DNA of 64,000 nucleotides, taken from positions 186,001 to 250,000 of the forward strand of contig JANQNQ010000008.1 of the NCBI GenBank assembly GCA_028279515.1, given 5' to 3'. Both the position numbers and the translations under genes were made by a program. Positions 22,350 through 31,940 of this stretch are shown here, piece by piece; the first letter of the stretch is position 1, and the number at the start of each line of letters is the position of its first letter. Under the pieces are notes generated by a model. The model did not search any database. It was not told the origin of the DNA and was given only the letters and a program-made list of their open reading frames with translations. This DNA comes from Flavobacteriaceae bacterium. GTDB lineage: Bacteria > Bacteroidota > Bacteroidia > Flavobacteriales > Flavobacteriaceae.

Positions 22350-24509
22350 TTATTTCTTTAACGTGATCGTCATCGGTTTTCCAGTGACAAAGGCTTGCGG
22401 GATCGCTTTGGTAAACTCGGTGAGCAATTCTGAAACGGCAACCCATTGTCCGTTGTGTAACTTTTCAATGCTGGTGATATGTCCTTGCGCATCGAATTTA
22501 ACTCTAAGGTTCTGGTACTTTTCTAAGTACTTCTTAACCAATTTAGAATAGGTGGCTTTGAATTTCATAGTGATTCTTCTTTTTTCTGTTTTCATTAATG
22601 TTTCGTCCGCATGGATCGTCATGGTAAACGATTTACGGAAAGTGGTCTTCTTTGATACCCCTGCTTCAGCACCCACTGCACTATTATGTACGTTGGCGGG
22701 CATGGGTAACGGTTGTTTTACGGTCTTTAATGACCCATCTTTGTTGATTACTTCTTCATCTACGGCCACGAAAGACGTGTATTTTGTTGCCAGATTGTAT
22801 TGCAATCCTAGGGCGGTTACTTTGTCTTGTACGTCTTCGTAAAACAAGGTGTTGTAATCATCCAGTATTTCAATTTCTTTACGAGCCCATAAGTAACGTA
22901 ATGCCTTGTTATCAGCGCTCAAAACACCGTCGCTTACCTTAAATTCTTGCTTAAACCGCTTTTTACCTTGATAGCCAGTCACAATAATCTTGCCATTGGG
23001 CGTTCCTTTGTATTTTCCGTAGATGACCACAGGTCTTGCTGCAAATACATCTGGTACTGATTCTGGGGATACATCGTAGATCTCGAACCCTCTGGTTTTA
23101 AACTTTACTTGCGTCAATAATGGGGTCTCGATATACTTCTTAAAATCTTGAGCCACACCAAAGGCTTCGTCCTTGCTGGTGGCGATAAACGATTCGCTGT
23201 TTGATACTTTGGCCATACCTTCGATCAGGTAGCGATTGACACTGGATCCGATGCCAAATGTGAATACATTGGCTTGGTCTAAGTTTTTCTGTATAAGCTG
23301 AAAAGCTTCTTTCTCAACGCTGATGTATCCATCGGTGATGACCACCATCGAACGTGCGCTACCTTCGTCGGTTCGCGGAAGCTGGTATGCACGGTTCAAT
23401 GCATTGAGTAATTGAGTGCCTCCCCCACCTTGTCCATTTGACAGGAAGCGCGTAGCCGCCTCTATGTTCTCTTCATAAGCAGGCACGGGTGATGCGCTAA
23501 ATACGGTTGAGCTAGAAGCAAATAATAGTACGTTGAAGGTGTCTGTACTTTGCAGATTACACAATAGGTTTCGCATGAGTTCTTTAGAAACTTCAAGCGG
23601 ATATCCATTCATGGATCCTGAAACATCCACTATAAAAAGATACTCTCGCGACGGAATCTTTTCAAGCGTTACTTTATTGGTAGGTTCCATCATATAGGCA
23701 AAGAAATTCTCATCTCCATGTTCGTATAGCAATAGGCCTGTTTGTACTTGATTTCCTCTTAAATTATAGTTGAGTATAAAATCTCGGTTGGCCGGATTCT
23801 CATTGCTTTTTGACAAGAATACTTGCGCCGATTTTGCATCTGGGTACTGTACATTTATCTTGTGTGAATCACTCGTCACGCTTTGAATCATCATCCCCGC
23901 TTTGATATTCACTTTCATATCAAAATCGAAGGTGTCTGCAATTCCTTTTGCAGTATGTCCGTTGTTGAAAACCGTTTCACTTTGGGCACTTTCTCCCGTA
24001 AATCGTGGACCCACTACGCCTGGTGCTACAAATTGATATTCGCCATTTACAGGCACCAACATTTCTGTGTAGAAAATATCGATGATAACCTCATCATTGG
24101 GCATAATATTGCCCACACTCATTTGAAATACATTGGGTCGCTCTTGGTCTAGTTTCGCAGCTCGCTTTCCTTCGCTTACCGCTTGATCATAGACTTGTTG
24201 CGCTTCTTGCTTTTCGAAGATCTTGGCGCGGGTGGTTCGACCGCCAACGGTCATTCTCATATCATGCACTGCTGATCGGGTAGATAAAGGGAACACATAT
24301 TTGGCTTCAATAGGTTCGCTTCCTAAGTTTTGGTATACTTGAGTTACTTTCACATGGGCAATGGTTCCGGCGATTTGTACATCGGTCTTAGATGCTTTTA
24401 ATGGCACATTGGCTCCCGGGGTTGAAACCAACAGATACGGGCTTTCATTGTTTTGCGCAAACACCGTGAAGGTGAGGCTCAAAAAGAATAAGACTATTAA
24501 ATTTTTCAT
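22350..24509 (-). CDS. VIT and von Willebrand factor A domain protein
   Basis: This 719-residue exported protein has a signal peptide (to about residue 19). The VIT domain (residues 20-150) includes VYQNLGSEPIEAKYVFPLSTRSAVHDM in outline. A vWA domain (about 290-460) carries an intact MIDAS start DVSGSMNGYP. The C-terminal part after residue 600 is unassigned and ends in a basic TITLKK. VIT-vWA proteins are thought to act in adhesion or as metal-dependent scaffolds outside the cytoplasm. The gene is monocistronic, with its own terminator downstream. Confidence 0.9.
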   Translation of the reverse strand: MKNLIVLFFLSLTFTVFAQNNESPYLLVSTPGANVPLKASKTDVQIAGTIAHVKVTQVYQNLGSEPIEAKYVFPLSTRSAVHDMRMTVGGRTTRAKIFEKQEAQQVYDQAVSEGKRAAKLDQERPNVFQMSVGNIMPNDEVIIDIFYTEMLVPVNGEYQFVAPGVVGPRFTGESAQSETVFNNGHTAKGIADTFDFDMKVNIKAGMMIQSVTSDSHKINVQYPDAKSAQVFLSKSNENPANRDFILNYNLRGNQVQTGLLLYEHGDENFFAYMMEPTNKVTLEKIPSREYLFIVDVSGSMNGYPLEVSKELMRNLLCNLQSTDTFNVLLFASSSTVFSASPVPAYEENIEAATRFLSNGQGGGGTQLLNALNRAYQLPRTDEGSARSMVVITDGYISVEKEAFQLIQKNLDQANVFTFGIGSSVNRYLIEGMAKVSNSESFIATSKDEAFGVAQDFKKYIETPLLTQVKFKTRGFEIYDVSPESVPDVFAARPVVIYGKYKGTPNGKIIVTGYQGKKRFKQEFKVSDGVLSADNKALRYLWARKEIEILDDYNTLFYEDVQDKVTALGLQYNLATKYTSFVAVDEEVINKDGSLKTVKQPLPMPANVHNSAVGAEAGVSKKTTFRKSFTMTIHADETLMKTEKRRITMKFKATYSKLVKKYLEKYQNLRVKFDAQGHITSIEKLHNGQWVAVSELLTEFTKAIPQAFVTGKPMTITLKK

Positions 24510-24527
24510 GACGCTTAGGTGTTTAGC

Positions 24528-24685
24528 GCCTGTTTAGGAACTTATCAATTGTTTTTCTATGTCGCTTTTTGCGCCTCGCCGTGTTGTAACCTCCTCAAGT
24601 AGCTAAGGCTATTATCGTCGATTACGCCTTGCGATGCATCAAAAACAGCCTATACAAAATGTCAATCATAAGTTCCTAAACAGGC
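24528..24685. mobile_element. MITE-like element with 18-bp terminal inverted repeats
   Basis: The ends are perfect 18-base inverted repeats: GCCTGTTTAGGAACTTAT at 24528-24545 and its complement at 24668-24685. The 158-bp element has no ORF and carries a GC-rich core unlike the flanks. TTAG occurs next to both ends and could be part of a target duplication. The rest of the 24510-24908 gap shows no gene. Confidence 0.55.
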
Positions 24686-24908
24686 TTAGTTAATTTTTGA
24701 TTTGATTCAAATGTAGTTGCGTCTGTCTTCAGAAAAGAGGCTGTTCTAGAATTCGTTCGGAATGAATTAGAATTCGTTAAAAGTTGGTGCCAGGGCTTTC
24801 TCAAATGCTGCATTTAACACCCTTCACCTACCCAACTTTCTGTTTCACAACATTTTTTAAGACTCCTTATTCCGATCCCATATATTTATCATCCCTAAAA
24901 TCCTATTT

Positions 24909-25589
24909 ATGTTTATTTTATTTGGCACACGCGGACTCAAACATGCTGTAAACGATAGTCCAGCCATTCCCAATGCTTGCCCAAACTGCAGTAACGGAAA
25001 CCTGGTTCATAAGTTGTACCGTAGATGGTTCACCTTGTTTTTTATTCCAGTGATTCCTTTGGATGTCATCGATCGTTTTTACGAGTGCGATAAATGTTCG
25101 AGTGCTTATAATGAAAGTGTGAAAGAAGTATTAGAACGCTCTCAAGAGGAAATCGACAATGCAGAGAAAGAAGCTAAAGCGACCTATGCCAAAGCTTTGA
25201 TTGCTAGTATGACACATATGTCTACCATCGATAATCACCTCGATGAGGCTGAAGAGCGAGAGATCAATGATGCCATTGCTCAGTTTCCTGAGTTGAGTGC
25301 TGACCTTGTGGGTATTTACGAACATGTAAAGCTTAATGGTAATAAAGACAATCAAGTTTTCAATCTGTTAAATGAAGCTCGAAATTCGCTATCCCAAGAA
25401 GCCTTGGTGAATCTTTTGGCACAAGCAGCAGTGATTTTGTTAGCAGATGGAAACATCGAAAAGGAGGAGGAAGCATTGATGAAAGAATATTTGATCGCTT
25501 GCGGACTTCCGAAGGATCTGTATCCAACGCTTATTGGAAAGCTGAAGGCAAAAGACATCAAAGAAATAGGAGCCGAACAACTCAACTAA
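24909..25589 (+). CDS. zinc-ribbon and TerB-like domain protein
   Basis: This 226-residue cytoplasmic protein has a treble-clef zinc ribbon at the N-terminus with C24/C27 and C60/C63 (CPNC...CDKC), separated by a hydrophobic RWFTLFFIPVIPL stretch that may touch the membrane. The C-terminal 120 residues form a TerB-like helical domain (HLDEAEEREINDAIAQFPEL and AVILLADGNIEKEEEALMKEYL). TerB-like proteins are tied to tellurite or stress responses. It is transcribed alone after a long leaderless gap. Good domain calls, unknown role. Confidence 0.8.
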   Translation: MFILFGTRGLKHAVNDSPAIPNACPNCSNGNLVHKLYRRWFTLFFIPVIPLDVIDRFYECDKCSSAYNESVKEVLERSQEEIDNAEKEAKATYAKALIASMTHMSTIDNHLDEAEEREINDAIAQFPELSADLVGIYEHVKLNGNKDNQVFNLLNEARNSLSQEALVNLLAQAAVILLADGNIEKEEEALMKEYLIACGLPKDLYPTLIGKLKAKDIKEIGAEQLN

Positions 25590-25651
25590 GCTAGCCCCTT
25601 CACAATAGGCCTTTGGCCAATCTAAGCGAACCTCAATCCCTTTTGGTTCGC

Positions 25652-26107
25652 TTATTTTATGTTTTTGATTGTAATTGATTTTCCGTTAAAAGTAACCGTC
25701 TCTCCTGCCTTCTTGCCCACCAATAACTTACCTATCGGTGTATTGGCCGCAATGGCAAAAAATGTTTGGTCATCAACCGTAAGCTGTCCGACCGAAATAG
25801 CGATAAAGTAATTGGCTTGCGTTGTATAGACCAAACTCCCGAGCTTCACCTGCTCAGCATCCGATAAGTCTATTTTACATAATATTTGGTGCAATTTTTG
25901 AACCTCAGCCAACTGGCGGCCTGCTTTTTCGCGCTCTAGTTGCGCCATGGCTCTACCTGTCTCATGCTTATCACCTGCGGTGCTTTTGGTCTCATTGAGC
26001 AAGGATTCTTGAATGGCCGCTATCGTCTTTTGAATACTTTCTAACCGATTGTTGACTGCTTCCTCGCATTGAGAAAACAGGTGTTCTTTAAGGTTGCTTT
26101 TTTCCAT
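25652..26107 (-). CDS. GreA/GreB-like domain protein
   Basis: This 151-residue protein has an N-terminal helical hairpin (about 1-80, RLESIQKTIAAIQESLLNETKSTAGDKHETGRAMAQLERE). A C-terminal FKBP-like half includes GKLLVGKKAGETVTFNGKSITIKNI, as in GreA. The acidic tip residues needed to stimulate RNA polymerase cleavage are not obvious. It is therefore more likely a relative of the transcript-cleavage factors than a functional GreA. It overlaps the Vsr-like gene by 20 nt, which implies translational coupling. Confidence 0.75.
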   Translation of the reverse strand: MEKSNLKEHLFSQCEEAVNNRLESIQKTIAAIQESLLNETKSTAGDKHETGRAMAQLEREKAGRQLAEVQKLHQILCKIDLSDAEQVKLGSLVYTTQANYFIAISVGQLTVDDQTFFAIAANTPIGKLLVGKKAGETVTFNGKSITIKNIK

Positions 26108-26612
26108 AGGTCTGGGGTTCTTCGGCGGCTTTAAGAAAGTCCTCCTGCTCTACTTCGTATTTTTTAATATCTCCCAATAGGTTTTTGATCCTTGTCACCT
26201 GAGCTAGCACATCTCGTTTTAATTCACATTCCCAAATGACCAATACCTTCCAATTGTGTTTGGACAGCTCGGCTTGTTTGGCTTGATCGCGTTGTACATT
26301 TTTGGTAAACTTCTCCTTCCAAAACGGTTGATTGGTCTTGGGCAAAGAAAGATTGCAATGCGGACATCGGTGCCAGAAGCAACCGTTTACAAAGATGGCT
26401 ACTTTCTTGGTCGTGTACGCGATATCTGGTCTGCCTGGCAATTGTTTTTGATGCAAGCGATAGCCTCTTAATCCTGCTTTCCACAAGGCTTTTCTCAGTA
26501 TCAGCTCGGGCTTGGTGTTTTTACTTTTGTTGGCACTCATTACACGAGAAACGGTCTCACTCTTTGGTGAAGGTGAGCGTTTATCTCGTTTATATGTCTG
26601 CCGTTTTTTCAA
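26088..26612 (-). CDS. vsr: very short patch repair endonuclease (Vsr)
   Basis: Vsr nicks next to T-G mismatches that arise when 5-methylcytosine deaminates. The 174-residue protein has the family core: NKSKNTKPELILRKALWKAG, GRPDIAYTTKKVAIFVNG (catalytic Asp in RPDI), CFWHRCPHC and a C-terminal EWELK-like WECELK. Zinc-binding Cys/His residues are present. An N-terminal extension of about 25 residues is basic and may be mis-started; MSANKSKN is the alternative. No cytosine methyltransferase (the usual partner) is in the window. The 3' end overlaps the GreA-like gene. Confidence 0.9.
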   Translation of the reverse strand: MKKRQTYKRDKRSPSPKSETVSRVMSANKSKNTKPELILRKALWKAGLRGYRLHQKQLPGRPDIAYTTKKVAIFVNGCFWHRCPHCNLSLPKTNQPFWKEKFTKNVQRDQAKQAELSKHNWKVLVIWECELKRDVLAQVTRIKNLLGDIKKYEVEQEDFLKAAEEPQTYGKKQP

Positions 26613-26649
26613 TGAATTAATGATATAATGAGTTAATGAAATAATGCAA

Positions 26650-27762
26650 TCATATCAATGAGGCTAGCTCCTTTCCGATGAGGCTTCCGATGGCGACGCC
26701 CATACCGCCTAAACGAACTCCGCAATAAACGTTGTTTGAGCATTGTTTTACGATGGCTTTCTTTTGGCCGCCAACGCCCATTATGCCGCTCCAACGATGA
26801 TCGATCTCAAATGGAGTTTCGGGCAGGATGACTTCTTTCAGCAAGGCTTCAAGCTTGTTTTGCACCAAGTCCGTCTGTGTCATTTCGGTGGTTTCTTCGG
26901 CCTTAAAGTCTAAATTTCGGCCGCCGCCAAAAAGTATTCTGTTGTCTATATTTCTAAAGTAATAATAGCCTTTGTCCAGGTGGAAGGTGCCTTTGATCTG
27001 CAAACCTTCAATGGGTTTGGTCACCAACACTTGTGCGCGAGCCGGGGCCACTTTTTCAATCCCTAGCTGTTGTGAAAATCCGTTGGTGGCCAACAGCAAT
27101 TTTTTAGGACTGAAGGTAAATGAATCGGTTTTTACATGCACGTTGTTATTTCCTTCGGAAAAGTCCCGAACGGTGACATTGTTAAGTATTTTGATTCCGG
27201 CGGAAACGGCTCGCTTCAGCAGCGCTTCCATCATTTTTCCGGTATCGATCTGCCCTTCGAATTGATTGAAAATATAGTCGGGCTGAATGTTTTTAAAACC
27301 GAAGCTGTTCTTCCGCGTAGCGAAAACATCTTCCTTAAAAATAGGGCGCAAGAGCGCGTTGATCACTTCCTTTTTTTCAATACAAGTTTGAAACAAATCC
27401 CTATCCTCGTTTGTGAACAGCTCATAGCCACCGTTTTCTTGATAATCGATTGTGGTGTCTCCCAAAGTCTTCCGCAGTAATTGAAGGCCTTCCCATCGCT
27501 TTTGTACCAATTGGAGCACTTCTTCCTCAGAATGAGAATTCAAGTCGTCTAGTATCTCTGAAAGGCTTCCGAAGCAAGCAAAACCTGCATTTTTTGTGCT
27601 GGCACCCTGCGGAAGCAATCCGCGCTCTAAGACCAAGACTTTGGCGTCCTCAAATCTGTCTTTCAATTGAAGTGCGGCGCTTAGGCCAACGATACCGCTT
27701 CCGACAATGCAGAAGTCAACATCGGTAAGCCATGATTTTATTTCCCAATAGCTGTAATTCAT
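26650..27762 (-). CDS. FAD-dependent oxidoreductase (DAO family)
   Basis: This 370-residue flavoenzyme of the D-amino-acid oxidase/glycine oxidase type has the dinucleotide-binding start DFCIVGSGIVGLSAALQL and an ELERG-type second loop (LVLERGLLPQGAST). The central substrate domain includes the RHDW-like DHRWSGIMGVG region, and the C-terminal FAD helix is CGVRLGGMGVAIGS. The substrate cannot be read from context. It is a lone minus-strand gene with about 40 nt between it and vsr, so co-transcription with vsr is possible but the order makes it upstream. Confidence 0.88.
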   Translation of the reverse strand: MNYSYWEIKSWLTDVDFCIVGSGIVGLSAALQLKDRFEDAKVLVLERGLLPQGASTKNAGFACFGSLSEILDDLNSHSEEEVLQLVQKRWEGLQLLRKTLGDTTIDYQENGGYELFTNEDRDLFQTCIEKKEVINALLRPIFKEDVFATRKNSFGFKNIQPDYIFNQFEGQIDTGKMMEALLKRAVSAGIKILNNVTVRDFSEGNNNVHVKTDSFTFSPKKLLLATNGFSQQLGIEKVAPARAQVLVTKPIEGLQIKGTFHLDKGYYYFRNIDNRILFGGGRNLDFKAEETTEMTQTDLVQNKLEALLKEVILPETPFEIDHRWSGIMGVGGQKKAIVKQCSNNVYCGVRLGGMGVAIGSLIGKELASLI

Positions 27763-27875
27763 TCTATCGTAAAAGTACAGAATTTGGCGTTCGTAAAAAA
27801 TTCGAAGCGTTTATGAATTATCGTATGGAGGGCTGAAAAGTATTTTCTATTTTACATCCCTAAACAACCTAAAAC

Positions 27876-28487
27876 ATGAATTTGAATTATTTGAAAAAAC
27901 TAGCGGCGGCTTGTGTGGCAGCAGGCTGTTTTATGGCCTGTAGCGGCGAAGCTGAAAAGACCAAAGAAAAAATCGCTTCAACCACTAGCGAAAATAAAAC
28001 AACCCTGAGCAACGAAGCAGAAATCTTTCTTGGAAAGGCCATTGTAAGTTTTAAGGACTGCAAAGCTTCCGCAGAAAAGCGAATGGATTGCCGAAACAGC
28101 ATCACCAAGATGGTATCAGAATTTTACACCATTGATGATTTCAAAAATGACAAAGGTAACTTTGTGATCTACGACAGCATTCAACCCATCGTAAAGCGCT
28201 CTAGTGATTGGAAACGTCTTGGTAGTGCCTTGGACCAAGAAGTGCTAAGCAAGGCGCAAGAGAATGCCAACAATGGCAAGGCTACCATCGCCATTGATAC
28301 TTCAGAAACCTACGGTTTGGTCGTAATGGTGGTTCCTGGTGAGACCCGCAAATCAAATGCATGGAGTTTGAACACGCCAAATGCAGCGGCCTTGGTCAAC
28401 TATAATCCCGAAATGTCTTTTTTCAACAAAGCGCTTTCTTACGCGTTTAAAAGCCCAAAGAATGTGGTGCTCTTTAGCAAAGAATAA
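27876..28487 (+). CDS. putative lipoprotein
   Basis: This 203-residue protein has a lipoprotein signal ending CFMAC (residue about 22). The mature part is hydrophilic with a KDCKASAEKRMDCRNSITK cluster and a C-terminal beta-rich block (IAIDTSETYGLVVMVVPGETRKSNAWS). No family is recognised. It diverges from the FAD gene and converges on accC with a bidirectional terminator between them. Confidence 0.75.
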   Translation: MNLNYLKKLAAACVAAGCFMACSGEAEKTKEKIASTTSENKTTLSNEAEIFLGKAIVSFKDCKASAEKRMDCRNSITKMVSEFYTIDDFKNDKGNFVIYDSIQPIVKRSSDWKRLGSALDQEVLSKAQENANNGKATIAIDTSETYGLVVMVVPGETRKSNAWSLNTPNAAALVNYNPEMSFFNKALSYAFKSPKNVVLFSKE

Positions 28488-28504
28488 TAGTCATTTTGAT
28501 ATAA

Positions 28505-28541
28505 AAAAGAAAAGCTCCTTTTTTCAAGGAGCTTTTTTATT
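28505..28541. terminator. bidirectional terminator between the lipoprotein gene and accC
   Basis: AAGCTCCTT / AAGGAGCTT stem with A-run before and T-run after, so it works for both convergent genes. Confidence 0.9.
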
Positions 28542-28551
28542 TGGGTGTTTC

Positions 28552-29904
28552 TTAGTCTTCTTTTGGATCTTCCATTTCGAAGTCTTCCATGAACTTGGTC
28601 GTATAGTTCCCAGCCACATAATCTGGGTGGTCCATCAACTGTCTATGGAAAGGAATGGTGGTCTTTACACCTTCGATCACAAACTCGTCTAATGCACGCT
28701 TCATTTTGTTGATCGCCTCTTCACGTGTTTGCGCTGTGGTGATCAACTTTGCGATCATAGAATCGTAGTTTGGTGGAATCATATATCCGCTGTACACGTG
28801 TGTGTCCAAACGAACTCCGTGACCTCCAGGGGTATGTAATGTAGCAATCCTTCCTGGTGAAGGTCTAAAGTCGTTATAAGGATCTTCGGCGTTGATTCGA
28901 CATTCGATCGAATGTAGCTTTGGTTCGTAGTTTTTTCCTGAGATCGGCACACCTGCCGCTACTAGGATCTGCTCACGGATCAAGTCGAAATCGATTACCT
29001 GCTCGGTGATCGGGTGTTCAACCTGAATACGTGTGTTCATTTCCATGAAGTAGAAGTTACGGTGCTTGTCTACCAAGAACTCTACCGTACCGGCTCCTTC
29101 GTATTTGATATATTCTGAAGCTTTTACTGCAGCCTCTCCCATGTCCTTACGCAATTTCTTGGTCATGAACGGGGAAGGAGTTTCTTCGGTCAATTTCTGG
29201 TGACGTCTTTGTACCGAACAATCTCTTTCTGAAAGGTGACACGCCTTACCAAATTGATCCCCCACAACCTGAATCTCAATGTGTCGTGGTTCTTCGATCA
29301 ATTTCTCCATATACATGTCATCATTTCCGAAGGCGGCTTTAGATTCTTGTCTGGCAGAATCCCATGCAGGTCTTAGATCTTCTGGTTTCCATACAGCACG
29401 CATTCCTTTTCCTCCACCTCCAGCAGTTGCTTTAAGCATTACTGGATAACCCACTTCAACTGCTAATTTTTCACAGGTTTCAAAGTCTGGGATAATTCCG
29501 TCACTTCCTGGAACACATGGTACGCCTGCAGCCTTCATGGTTGCTTTGGCCGTAGCCTTATCTCCCATTTTTTCGATCATCTCGGCAGATGCTCCGATGA
29601 ATTTAATATCGTGTTCTTCGCAAATCTTAGAGAACTTGGCATTCTCAGATAGGAATCCGTATCCTGGGTGAATGGCATCTGCATTGGTGATTTCGGCCGC
29701 CGCGATGATGTTTGCCATTTTTAGGTACGATTGGTTACTTGGAGCGGGTCCGATGCAGACGGCTTCGTCTGCAAAGCGAACGTGTAAGCTATCAGCATCT
29801 GCTGTAGAGTACACTGCCACCGTTTTAATACCCATCTCCTTGCAAGTTCTAATGACGCGCAGTGCGATCTCTCCTCTATTTGCAATCAGTATCTTTTTAA
29901 ACAT
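28552..29904 (-). CDS. accC: acetyl-CoA carboxylase biotin carboxylase subunit
   Basis: AccC carboxylates biotin on AccB with ATP and bicarbonate, the first step of fatty acid synthesis. Full length (450 residues), with the N-terminal [21 protein letters not shown]-grasp glycine loop [12 protein letters not shown], and catalytic [14 protein letters not shown]. It is the last gene of the fabH-accB-accC operon, 104 nt after accB. Confidence 0.97.
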   Translation of the reverse strand: MFKKILIANRGEIALRVIRTCKEMGIKTVAVYSTADADSLHVRFADEAVCIGPAPSNQSYLKMANIIAAAEITNADAIHPGYGFLSENAKFSKICEEHDIKFIGASAEMIEKMGDKATAKATMKAAGVPCVPGSDGIIPDFETCEKLAVEVGYPVMLKATAGGGGKGMRAVWKPEDLRPAWDSARQESKAAFGNDDMYMEKLIEEPRHIEIQVVGDQFGKACHLSERDCSVQRRHQKLTEETPSPFMTKKLRKDMGEAAVKASEYIKYEGAGTVEFLVDKHRNFYFMEMNTRIQVEHPITEQVIDFDLIREQILVAAGVPISGKNYEPKLHSIECRINAEDPYNDFRPSPGRIATLHTPGGHGVRLDTHVYSGYMIPPNYDSMIAKLITTAQTREEAINKMKRALDEFVIEGVKTTIPFHRQLMDHPDYVAGNYTTKFMEDFEMEDPKED

Positions 29905-30008
29905 AGTGCTTTCTGATTAAATATCTAAAATTCGAAGTACGGTCATCCTTCTTGTCTTTTGTTGAAGGTCAAGATGGGAGTGTTTGTCTTCTGAATTTTA
30001 TCAATTGA

Positions 30009-30509
30009 TTAAGACGGGTCTATCAAGAATAACGGTTGATCAAACTCAACAGGTGAGGAGTCGTCTACCAATACTTTTACAACCTTACCTGATACTTCAG
30101 ATTCGATTTCGTTGAATAGCTTCATCGCTTCAATGACACACAGTACATCTCCTTCTGAGATCGACTGACCTACCTCAACAAAAGCAGGTTTGTCTGGAGA
30201 AGGTTTCCTGTAAAATGTACCAATGATAGGTGACTTTATAGTGATGTATTTAGAATCATCTTCTGCGGCAGCGGGTGCGGCAGCCGGGGTTTGTGGTGCG
30301 GCAGCGGCAGGCGCTGCTTGTGGTGCAGCAGCAGGTGCTGCAGTTATTGCTGGAGAAACAGGAATCTGTTGAACGATCGTGGTCTCTCCTTTTGTATCTT
30401 CAGAGCCTGTTTTGATGGTGATCTTTACATCTTCCATCTCTAGCTTTACTTCGCTAGCACCAGACTTAGCTACAAATTTAATTAGACTTTGAATCTCTTT
30501 TAAATCCAT
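30009..30509 (-). CDS. accB: acetyl-CoA carboxylase biotin carboxyl carrier protein
   Basis: AccB carries biotin between the carboxylase and transferase. 166 residues: N-terminal helix, an Ala/Pro-rich linker (about 55-85) and the biotinyl domain with the modified lysine K130 in VIEAMKLFNEIESEVSG. It is the middle gene of the operon with fabH and accC. Confidence 0.97.
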   Translation of the reverse strand: MDLKEIQSLIKFVAKSGASEVKLEMEDVKITIKTGSEDTKGETTIVQQIPVSPAITAAPAAAPQAAPAAAAPQTPAAAPAAAEDDSKYITIKSPIIGTFYRKPSPDKPAFVEVGQSISEGDVLCVIEAMKLFNEIESEVSGKVVKVLVDDSSPVEFDQPLFLIDPS

Positions 30510-30564
30510 GATTATAGGTTATCGTTAGTTTTAAGTTGTTAGTTCGTTTACTTGTTACTCGTCA

Positions 30565-31557
30565 TTAATTGTACGCCCAAGTGAGATAAATTGCTCCCCA
30601 GGTGAATCCGCCTCCAAAAGCTGCAAAAACCAATTTGTCTCCTTTCTTCAACTGCTTTTCATAATCATGAAGTAGCAAAGGAAGCGTCGCAGACGTAGTG
30701 TTTCCGTATTTGTGGATGTTGATCATTACCTTCGAAGGGTCCAATTTCATTCGATTGGCCGTAGCGTCAATGATTCTTTTATTGGCTTGATGTGGCACTA
30801 ACCAGTTCACGTCGTCATGTGAAAGTTCGTTACGTACCATGATCTTCTCGCTTACATCTGCCATATTTGAAACGGCAAACTTAAACACCGTTTTTCCGTC
30901 TTGGTCAACAAAATGTTGTTTGTTCTTCACCGTTTCTTCACTTGCAGGAAGGATTGACCCTCCAGCGTCTATCTTCAAAAACTCACGGCCCACACCATCA
31001 GTGCGCAGGACTTCATCTTGAAATCCATACCCTTCGGTGTTTGGTTCGAACAATACCGCTCCCGCACCGTCACCAAAAATGATGCACGTAGCTCGGTCTG
31101 TATAATCAATGATCGATGACATTTTATCGGCACCGATCAATAATACTTTCTTATATCTTCCTGATTCTATATAACTGGCAGCTGTAGACATTCCGTAGAG
31201 AAAACTAGAACAAGCTGCTTGTAGGTCAAATGAAAAGGCATTGACCGCACCAATGTTTGAAGCAACGTATGCAGCAGTAGAAGCTACTGGCATGTCGGGC
31301 GTAGCCGTTGATACGATAACAAGGTCAATTTCTTTGGGGTCAAGGTTTCTTTTCTCGAGAAGTTCTTCGGCGGCTTTAATGGCCATGAAAGAGGCGCCCG
31401 CGCCTTCTTCTTTTAAGATTCTTCTTTCTTTAATACCAGTACGTGTAGTAATCCACTCATCATTAGTATCAACCATAGTTTCAAGAATCTGATTGGTCAA
31501 CACATACTCGGGCACATAGCCTCCTACAGCGGTAATAGCTGCTGTGATTTTGCTCAT
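30565..31557 (-). CDS. fabH: beta-ketoacyl-ACP synthase III
   Basis: FabH condenses acetyl-CoA with malonyl-ACP to start fatty acid synthesis. The 330-residue protein has the catalytic triad: C116 in LQAACSSF, His in VPHQANKRI and Asn in NIHKYGNTTSATLPL. It lies after rpmF, but plsX, which separates rpmF and fabH in many bacteria, is absent here. The gap to accB is 55 nt and consistent with one operon. Confidence 0.97.
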   Translation of the reverse strand: MSKITAAITAVGGYVPEYVLTNQILETMVDTNDEWITTRTGIKERRILKEEGAGASFMAIKAAEELLEKRNLDPKEIDLVIVSTATPDMPVASTAAYVASNIGAVNAFSFDLQAACSSFLYGMSTAASYIESGRYKKVLLIGADKMSSIIDYTDRATCIIFGDGAGAVLFEPNTEGYGFQDEVLRTDGVGREFLKIDAGGSILPASEETVKNKQHFVDQDGKTVFKFAVSNMADVSEKIMVRNELSHDDVNWLVPHQANKRIIDATANRMKLDPSKVMINIHKYGNTTSATLPLLLHDYEKQLKKGDKLVFAAFGGGFTWGAIYLTWAYN

Positions 31558-31682
31558 ATCTGTTTTAATTAGTTTTTGTCAATTTTTAGCAAAAACCGAA
31601 TAAAAATTAAATGAAATTACTAAAATTCTTCAAATTTCGGCGCAAAATACTTTGTTTTTAACACACAGAAAAATTTTTCAAA

Positions 31683-31710
31683 CAAAAAAAACCCCCACAA
31701 TGTGAGAGTT
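31683..31710 (-). terminator. terminator or attenuator after rpmF
   Basis: Minus-strand stem AACTCTCAC / GTGGGGGTT with wobble pairs, then TTTTTTT. It separates rpmF from fabH by about 120 nt. Confidence 0.7.
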
Positions 31711-31733
31711 CATATTTTCTTCGAGAAAGATGC

Positions 31734-31931
31734 TTACGCTTCTCCTTGCTCGCTATTATCGATCAAAACTTGACCTCTATAGTACAATTTTCCTTCGTGC
31801 CAGTGAGCTCTGTGAAATAAATGCGTCTCACCAGTTGTTGGATCTGTAGCCAATGTTGGCGCTACTGCCTTATAGTGAGTTCTTCTCTTATCTCTTCTTG
31901 TTTTAGATATTTTTCTCTTAGGATGTGCCAT
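31734..31931 (-). CDS. rpmF: 50S ribosomal protein L32
   Basis: L32 is a small ribosomal protein of the large subunit. The 65-residue sequence starts [20 protein letters not shown], and YYRGQVLI near the C-terminus completes the family pattern. The zinc-binding cysteines of some L32 proteins are absent (a 'C-minus' form). It overlaps the DUF177 operon as its third gene. Confidence 0.97.
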   Translation of the reverse strand: MAHPKRKISKTRRDKRRTHYKAVAPTLATDPTTGETHLFHRAHWHEGKLYYRGQVLIDNSEQGEA

Positions 31932-31940
31932 CTCTAACTC

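Noticed and set aside
30565-31931. A missing plsX between rpmF and fabH as a deletion
   Set aside because: From memory this order without plsX is common in Flavobacteriia, so it is not evidence of loss here.
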